Made by a program: the position numbers and the translations under genes. A stretch of 6,050 nt of DNA from JBKJVQ01 sp046717125 (GTDB lineage Bacteria > Pseudomonadota > Alphaproteobacteria > Rhizobiales > Methyloligellaceae). Numbering within the stretch: the stretch's first letter is position 1; each line of letters starts with the position of its first letter. Positions 1 through 6,050 of this stretch are shown here, piece by piece. The notes below the pieces were generated by a model. That model worked only from the letters and a program-made list of their open reading frames with translations. It had not been told where the DNA came from and did no database searches. The stretch covers positions 1 through 6,050 of the forward strand of contig JBKJVQ010000077.1 of assembly GCA_046717125.1 (NCBI GenBank). The letters are read 5' to 3'.

Positions 1-310
1 CCTTCATAGTCGAAGCGGCGTCCATCGAGATTGTCATAGGTGAGGTCGGCCGAGACCCCGCCGCCGAACACCGACAGCAACAGCACGTCGGAGGAGTTCA
101 TCACCCCCTTCACCGCGACATCGACGCCCGACTGGATGTCGATGATGTAGAGCTCGCGGTCGAGATCGAAACTGAAGTTGCGCCCGAACGCGCTTGTCCG
201 CGCTGAGTCGTCATGTTGCAATTCGCCGTGTGAGACCTTCGCCCACACCGCGGGCGAGAGGCCCGGCTCGGCGACCACAGCACCGTCCTTAACCGACCCG
301 CCATGCAGGT

Positions 311-461
311 ACATAGCGCCGGCCACGGCGGGGACGGACCCGCCATTCCTCCAGAGCTGCGTGCGCAAATCGGCCGAGCGGTCGAACCAGGTGTCGTTGG
401 TCTGATGCCAGATATCCTGCGACGCCGTGATCAGCTGCGGCAGCAGGAACGCGCCGCCGCC
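311..461 (-). repeat. Inverted repeat, left arm (passenger/barrel junction)
   Basis: The reverse complement of this stretch matches 5909-6050 with few substitutions and one 9-base (three-codon) insertion near its low-coordinate end, where the left copy reads GGSVPAV and the right copy GGAV. The best part, 347-395 against 5975-6023, has a single mismatch in 49 bases. Weaker but clear similarity continues outward to about 1150 on this side and back to about 5217 on the other. The arms are coding paralogues in opposite orientation, about 4.5 kb apart at their inner edges with acs between them. Confidence 0.85.
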
Positions 462-1029
462 GGGAAAGGATCTCAGCTCGAATTCGTCGAACGCCCCGCC
501 ATTCCGTGGCTCGAAGAACAGATCGAAATCAAAGAAGCCGGTATCGATCGGGCCGTTCGCGAGCCGGAACGCGTTCGGGTCGACCTCGCCCCGCACCTGC
601 ACAACCGTGATGCCATCTGGCTGGAACGTCCCCGGCAAGGGGTTGGTGTTGGTGACGAGCACGTCGGTCACGTTCTCCGCATTGCCGTCGATGCGGAATA
701 TATCGCCGCGCGAGCCGGGGCCGCCCAGGTACGCATCGACCGCAAGAAAGCTGTTCGCCTTGTAGGTAAGATCGGTTCCGCCCGGCGTGTTGGAGATGGT
801 GAACAAGTCGCCCTCCGCCCCATCAAGCAGCGAGATCGTGCCGACGTTCTGGAACGTCTCCAGCCCAACGAACTGCACAATCTTGTCCGCGCCCAGATTC
901 ATGGCCGTGTCGACGATGCCGCCCACTTCGTTGGTGAAGAGATCGTCCCTCAAGCCGAAATCCGACACGCCGAACGCCTGAAACACCCCGCCCGATTGGT
1001 TGACGAACAGATCGGCATTGTCCGTCAGG

Positions 1030-1690
1030 TCGATGAAGCCCGTGACCAGACCGGCGTTGGCGATCGAGGCCGCCGCGCCATCCACGTCGACGGCGAGCCC
1101 GGAGCCCGCCGAGATCGAACCGCCGGCGAGGTTGTTGATCGTGGTTGAGGCGCTGCTAATGGACAGGATGCCGACATCGTCGGCCATGACCGCGCCCGCG
1201 TTGATGACCTGAACACCGCTGCTCGACGTCGCATAGATGCCGAGTGCTCGGATATCGCTCCGCACCCAGATGTCGCCGCTATTAATAATGCTCAGTGGAC
1301 TTGGAGTCGTGCCGAGGATGCCGACGCCCATGCCCGTCGCGTCCACGTCGATATCCCCGCTATTCACGATGTTGACGGGGTCGTTGGCGACGAAAGCTCG
1401 CCCCGAGATGCCGGCGGCGATGATCCCGCCGCCGGTCACGGTGATATCGCCGCTGTTCTCAATATTGATCGGGGTATTGCCAGCATTCGCCTGCGCGAAC
1501 ACGCCGTACGCGATGTCCGAACCATCCGCGACAATATCGCCGCTATTGACGATTTTGATTGCGCCAGAAACCGCTAAAGCGAACCCAGAGATGCCGATGC
1601 CTCTCAACCCGCCATCAACGCTGATATCGCCGCCGTTGACGATGCTGATCGCGCCGGTCGTCACGGCTAAAATGCCGTAGCCGGCATGGC
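1030..1690 (-). repeat. Passenger repeats of the truncated autotransporter
   Basis: About eight degenerate units are read on the minus strand. Each ends in a core such as IVNGGDISV, IVNSGDIVA, IENSGDITV, IVNSGDIDV, IINSGDIWV or VINAGAVMA, usually preceded by a GIGI-, GVGI- or AGI-type strand. The last units (NNLAGGSISAGSG and IANAG) pass into the linker. The DNA repeats the complement of AATAGCGGCGATATC with variation. The series starts abruptly at about 1690, where homology to the other copy begins, so upstream units have been lost. Such repeats are expected to form rungs of a parallel beta-helix; that fold is inferred from the pattern. Confidence 0.75.
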
Positions 1691-1704
1691 GGGGTCAGTA
1701 TGAG

Positions 1705-1719
1705 GGAGGCGCGGCCTCC
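1705..1719. repeat. Short perfect hairpin GGAGGC-GCG-GCCTCC
   Basis: A six-base-pair perfect stem (1705-1710 with 1714-1719) has a three-base loop. It lies 8 bases beyond the in-frame TGA that bounds the truncated autotransporter and about 110 bases before acs. On neither strand is it followed by a proper T-run; on the plus strand only a loose TATTTT comes about ten bases later. It could be a relic of the rearrangement junction, a weak terminator, or chance in GC-rich DNA. Confidence 0.3.
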
Positions 1720-1766
1720 GGGGATAAGTATTTTCGGCCGGCCCATTCCTCCGACCAACGGCGCGG

Positions 1767-1796
1767 TTGAAGCCGCAGCCCGCTCCGCCGTAATGT
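1767..1796 (+). promoter_or_regulatory. Weak candidate promoter for acs
   Basis: TTGAAG (1767-1772) and TAATGT (1791-1796) are 18 bases apart. The first matches the sigma-70 -35 consensus at four of six positions and the second matches the -10 at three of six. The placement would start the transcript about 25 bases before the acs ATG, which is reasonable. The match is poor enough to occur by chance. It is offered because the 130-bp gap must hold the acs promoter unless transcription enters from elsewhere, and the gene to the left is on the other strand. Confidence 0.2.
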
Positions 1797-1817
1797 CGGC
1801 AAAAATCAAAACCCTGC

Positions 1818-1824
1818 GGGAGGA
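1818..1824 (+). promoter_or_regulatory. Ribosome binding site of acs
   Basis: GGGAGGA is a strong Shine-Dalgarno match, with its GGAGG core ending four bases before the ATG at 1828. It fixes the start of acs at this ATG. The encoded N-terminus (MSEDKVYRV) also fits the usual beginning of alphaproteobacterial Acs. Confidence 0.85.
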
Positions 1825-1827
1825 AAC

Positions 1828-3780
<1,953 letters not shown>

Positions 3781-3801
3781 CCGGGTTGAGGCGGCCTTCA
3801 T

Positions 3802-3835
3802 CGCGCGAATGGTTCGCCATCGGGTGATTGGCGCG
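3802..3835 (+). terminator. Possible acs terminator hairpin without U-tract
   Basis: CGCGC-g-AAT (3802-3810) pairs with ATT-g-GCGCG (3827-3835), giving eight base pairs with one G-G mismatch around a 16-base loop, 21 bases after the acs stop. The large loop and lack of a following T-run argue against a classic intrinsic terminator. It could be a transcript 3'-end stabiliser or chance. Confidence 0.25.
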
Positions 3836-4097
3836 CGGATGTTGGTCTGCATACTGATCGCGGGTCGTAAAATCCGCCAACGGATCGTCACCTGGGAAGT
3901 CGAAAGCGAATAGACACGCCGCCAGAGACAGTGCCGTTTTTTGCGCTTTAACAGGGAAGTAGAGAATTCGCCTTTCAGGCACAGTAAAGCGAGCTTGAAG
4001 ACTACAAATTTGCCGTGACTGTTGCCGAAAAGCCCTAGTCCGTGGCGTGTTCGCTCCTGTACCGTTTGGTGGGGGAAAAGCGCATCCGCACGTCGCG

Positions 4098-4129
4098 TGA
4101 AGCGCTCCCGCAAAGGCCGGGGGGCTTCA
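4098..4129 (+). promoter_or_regulatory. Leader hairpin enclosing the G-run before the autotransporter start
   Basis: TGAAGC (4098-4103) pairs with GCTTCA (4124-4129). After one G-G mismatch, CTCC (4105-4108) pairs with GGGG (4119-4122) using one G-U pair, leaving a 10-base loop. The run of six G at 4119-4124, the most purine-rich stretch before the start, is largely inside the stem, which ends 12 bases before the GTG at 4142. This could restrict translation initiation, or the G-run may simply not be the ribosome site; GGA at 4131-4133, eight bases before GTG, is an alternative. The pairing is seen directly; the role is speculative. Confidence 0.3.
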
Positions 4130-4141
4130 TGGACATTGAAT

Positions 4142-6050
4142 GTGAGCCGCGGGGCTGGAGCATCATCGCGTCCAGCAAGCCGCAGCATTTTGTTGCTCGG
4201 CACGGCCCTGGCCTCCACGCTGATCGCGCTGCCCATGCTGACCGCGACGCCCGCCCAGACCCAGACGACGATCTGCACGGGCGGTCCCGCTCCCGGTCCG
4301 ACCCCGATCAAGGAGATGAACGCCGGGCCGATCGTTTGCGTCAATGGCGACGACCGTGTCGGCAACGCCGCGTCGTACGAAAGCGCGATTTTTGTGTCGA
4401 CGCCCGGCGATGTCGACTTGACGAACAGCGGGAATTTGCAGGGTAACCAAGCCGGAATCTACGCCAACATTGGCGGTGTGCTGACAATCGTCAACTCGGG
4501 TTCGATCCAGGTCAACAACCCATCCGCCGTCAATGACGGCTTCGGAATGTATGTCCGGGGCAACGATGGCACCTTCATCAACAACAGCGGCGCCATTGAC
4601 GTAACCTCCATCAGCGATGGCACCGGCATCGAGGCGTCTTCGGGCGCCGACATCGACATTTTCAATAGCGGCGACATTGCCGTGACCGCGGTCGACAACG
4701 GTATTGGTATCCAGGCAGCGGCGATCGACGCCCTCACCATCGAGAACAGCGGGAACATCACGGTAAACGCCGAAATCATCGACGGGATCGGCATCCTCGC
4801 GAGGGCCAACGGCGCCATCGGCATCTCCAACAGTGGCGATTTGGCCATCACCTCAACCAGATCGTACGGCATGCTTGTTTCGTCGATCGGCGCAATAAGT
4901 ATCTTTAACGATGGCGACATTACCGCAATCTCAACGGCCTATGACGCCGTCGGCATATCGGCACGGGGCTTCGGTTATGACGCTGTTTCCATCATTAACG
5001 CCGGCGACCTCACCGTGACTGCCGGAGATGGAGACGCCGCCTTCGGCATTTCCGTCGGCAGCAGTGACGGGGTCGGCATAGTCAACAGCGGCAACATCGT
5101 TGCGAGCGGCGGAGTCTACGGTGTCGGTATCTTCACCCAGGCTTCCGGCGCTAATCAGATAATCAATTCTGGCGCCGTGTCAGGCGGCTCGATCGGCATC
5201 AATGGCGTCAGCGCCACGTCGACAACGATCACCAATCTCGCCGGCGGGTCGATTTCAGCGGGCTCGGGGCTTGCTTTGCGTGTCCTTGGCGCATCCGGCT
5301 TTGTTTTCAATTCCGGCGTCATCAATAGCCGCGTTGAGCTGACGGACAACGCCAACCGGTTTGAGAACCAGGCGGGCGGCGTGTTCAACGCGTCCGGCAC
5401 GTCGCTGTTCGGCGGAGGCGACGATGTGTTCCAGAACCAGAACAGGGGCGTCGTGCAGATCGGCTCGAATGCGGGCATCGCCGAGACGGCTACGTTCCAG
5501 GGCCTCGAGACGTTTCAGAACGAGGGCCTGATCTCGCTCATCGATGGCGGCGCGGGCGACAGCTTCACGATCTCCAACACGCCGGGTGGGGTCGACGGCC
5601 TCGACTATATCGGCAGGCCGGGCTCGGTGCTTGGCGTCGATGCCATCCTGAACGACGGCGGCTCCGCCGACATATTCACCATCAATGGCAACGCGCTTGG
5701 CCAGACCCTCGTGCAGGTGAACAACGTGGCGGGGCAGCCATCCGTGTTCACCACCGACACGATCCCGGTCGTGTTCGTGAACGGCCCGAATGTCGATGGG
5801 TCGAACTTCGTGCTGGCGAACGGGCCGATCGATGCGGGCTTCTTCAATTACGATCTGTTCTTCGTGCCGACGGACTCGGGCTTCTTCGAGCTGCGCAATA
5901 TCGGGCCGGGCGGCGGCGCGTTCCTCCTGCCGCAGCTGATCACGGCTTCCCAGGACATCTGGCACGAGAGCTCCGACACCTGGTTCGACCGCTCGGCCGA
6001 CTTGCGCACGCAGCTCTGGAGGAGTGGCGGGGCCGTGGCCGGCGCGATGT
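4142..6050 (+). CDS. Autotransporter-type surface protein, N-terminal 636 residues (3' end beyond window)
   Basis: This is a secreted, probably outer-membrane-anchored protein of the type V (autotransporter) class; its function or ligand is not recognisable. The frame is open throughout. GTG at 4142 is chosen because it gives a good signal peptide: basic n-region (R3, R10, R14), hydrophobic core from I16 to about L33, and a likely cleavage after TPA (residue 38). No ATG is available in frame until residue 32, inside that core. The ribosome site is weak (GGA 4131-4133), and GTG at 4097 or TTG at 4136 are other starts. Two cysteines (C45, C66) follow the signal and no others appear. Residues about 90-395 are beta-helix-like repeats with NSG-type cores. 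A linker (395-590) contains FQGLETFQNEGLISLIDGG and ISNTPGG. The block FLLPQLITASQDIWH (594-608) and DTWFDRSADLRTQLWR (612-627) is shared with the minus-strand copy at the left, where the barrel follows, so a barrel is expected past 6050. The gene lies downstream of acs on the same strand but is probably transcribed separately. Confidence 0.85.
   Translation, partial: MSRGAGASSRPASRSILLLGTALASTLIALPMLTATPAQTQTTICTGGPAPGPTPIKEMNAGPIVCVNGDDRVGNAASYESAIFVSTPGDVDLTNSGNLQGNQAGIYANIGGVLTIVNSGSIQVNNPSAVNDGFGMYVRGNDGTFINNSGAIDVTSISDGTGIEASSGADIDIFNSGDIAVTAVDNGIGIQAAAIDALTIENSGNITVNAEIIDGIGILARANGAIGISNSGDLAITSTRSYGMLVSSIGAISIFNDGDITAISTAYDAVGISARGFGYDAVSIINAGDLTVTAGDGDAAFGISVGSSDGVGIVNSGNIVASGGVYGVGIFTQASGANQIINSGAVSGGSIGINGVSATSTTITNLAGGSISAGSGLALRVLGASGFVFNSGVINSRVELTDNANRFENQAGGVFNASGTSLFGGGDDVFQNQNRGVVQIGSNAGIAETATFQGLETFQNEGLISLIDGGAGDSFTISNTPGGVDGLDYIGRPGSVLGVDAILNDGGSADIFTINGNALGQTLVQVNNVAGQPSVFTTDTIPVVFVNGPNVDGSNFVLANGPIDAGFFNYDLFFVPTDSGFFELRNIGPGGGAFLLPQLITASQDIWHESSDTWFDRSADLRTQLWRSGGAVAGAM
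4415..5335 (+). repeat. Passenger repeats of the right autotransporter
   Basis: Twelve degenerate units have cores starting at residues 95, 118, 148, 175, 202, 230, 256, 286, 315, 342, about 366 and 390, a spacing of 23-30 residues (about 27). Typical cores are IVNSGSIQV, IFNSGDIAV, IENSGNITV, ISNSGDLAI, IFNDGDITA and IINAGDLTV, often preceded by GIGI or VGI. Units are diverged at DNA level, so this is an old tandem array rather than a recent expansion. The Asn-Ser-Gly turn with flanking alternating hydrophobics suggests a parallel beta-helix (inference). Confidence 0.8.
5909..6050 (+). repeat. Inverted repeat, right arm (passenger/barrel junction)
   Basis: This arm matches the reverse complement of 311-461, with the best block at 5975-6023. 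It encodes the LPQLITASQDIWH and WFDRSADLRTQLWR stretch. Similarity extends back to about 5217 at lower identity and, in the repeats, to about 4860. It is cut by the window end, so the true arm probably continues into the barrel-coding part. Confidence 0.85.

Larger units (their letters stand above)
1..1694 (-). pseudogene. 5'-truncated autotransporter (passenger repeats, linker, start of beta-barrel), 3' end beyond window
   Basis: Reading the minus strand from 1694 down to 3 gives 564 codons without a stop. The first roughly 220 residues carry about eight passenger repeats built on an Asn-Ser-Gly-Asp-Ile core (NSGDI, NGGDI, NAGAV), the pattern of a beta-helix passenger. A non-repetitive linker follows, then the block FLLPQLITASQDIWH and DTWFDRSADLRTQLWR. 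From about position 255 downwards AVWAKVSHGEL and IDIQSGVDVAV look like the first strands of an autotransporter barrel (Autotransporter family, type V secretion). The frame opens directly after an in-frame TGA (1697-1695), in mid-repeat. No signal peptide is found in any minus frame between there and acs, so the product could not be exported. Compared with the paralogue at 4142 it lacks the equivalent of about the first 240 residues. No internal stop or frameshift is visible, which suggests recent truncation or maintenance by recombination. An internal start (for example GTG at 1664-1662) is formally possible. The homology is confident; the pseudogene status is inferred. Confidence 0.75.
3781..4141. 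other. Intergenic region between acs and the right autotransporter
   Basis: This 361-bp stretch has no convincing gene. The frames crossing it lack ribosome binding sites and recognisable motifs, and most run on as shadows of the neighbours. It contains a mismatched inverted repeat soon after the acs stop (3802-3835) and a hairpin just before the next start (4098-4129). Around 3930-4010 it is more AT-rich than the genes on either side, where a promoter for the autotransporter would be expected, but no clear -35/-10 pair was found. No tRNA-like, CRISPR or insertion-sequence feature was seen, and nothing here resembles the 1698-1827 gap. Confidence 0.6.

Noticed and set aside
303..1148. 281-codon plus-strand open frame
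   Set aside because: It is the in-register antisense of the minus-strand autotransporter. It is rich in Arg, Glu and Val with no recognisable domain, and exists because the real gene avoids TTA, CTA and TCA codons.
4042..4446. 134-codon plus-strand frame, including an ATG at 4129, considered as the start of the right autotransporter
   Set aside because: It is in a different frame from the repeats, has no signal peptide and ends at 4446. The neighbouring frame from GTG 4142 has a good signal peptide and runs into the repeats with no need for a frameshift.
4415..5335. CRISPR-like array
   Set aside because: The repetition is at protein level with variable spacing of 23-30 codons and diverged DNA, inside one open reading frame. 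There are no identical DNA repeats with unique spacers.
5255..5965. 236-codon minus-strand open frame
   Set aside because: It is the in-register antisense of the right autotransporter, the mirror of the case at 303-1148. The similarity of the two antisense products follows from the paralogy of the sense genes.

Overview
The window looks like the chromosome of a GC-rich alphaproteobacterium. The central acetyl-CoA synthetase reads like those of Hyphomicrobiales (Rhizobiales), and the flanking genes are repeat-rich autotransporter-type proteins common in that group. This assignment is from recalled protein similarity only; no rRNA or other marker is present.

Layout: (1) 1-1694, minus strand: a long open frame for an autotransporter. 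It has passenger repeats, a conserved linker, and the first strands of the outer-membrane beta-barrel, and it runs off the left edge. Its 5' end is missing: an in-frame TGA lies directly upstream of a mid-repeat residue, and no signal peptide exists in any minus-strand frame before acs. (2) 1698-1827: a 130-bp gap holding a small perfect hairpin, a weak candidate promoter and the acs ribosome binding site. (3) 1828-3780, plus strand: a complete, intact acs (650 codons), AMP-forming acetyl-CoA synthetase. (4) 3781-4141: a 361-bp gap with a mismatched inverted repeat after acs and a second hairpin just before the next gene. (5) 4142-6050, plus strand: a paralogous autotransporter with signal peptide and about 12 passenger repeats, running off the right edge before its barrel.

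The two autotransporter copies point outward, so acs sits between the arms of a large, diverged inverted repeat (about 311-1150 against 5217-6050). Near the passenger/barrel junction the arms match at 48 of 49 bases, including synonymous sites and less-favoured codons. The right copy looks functional. The left copy looks like a 5'-truncated but otherwise unbroken remnant or silent partner. acs is metabolic (acetate activation in the cytoplasm) and has no evident functional link to the surface proteins.

Nothing here amounts to a clearly new system. The most interesting feature is the inverted paralogue pair around acs, with possible gene conversion or inversion.
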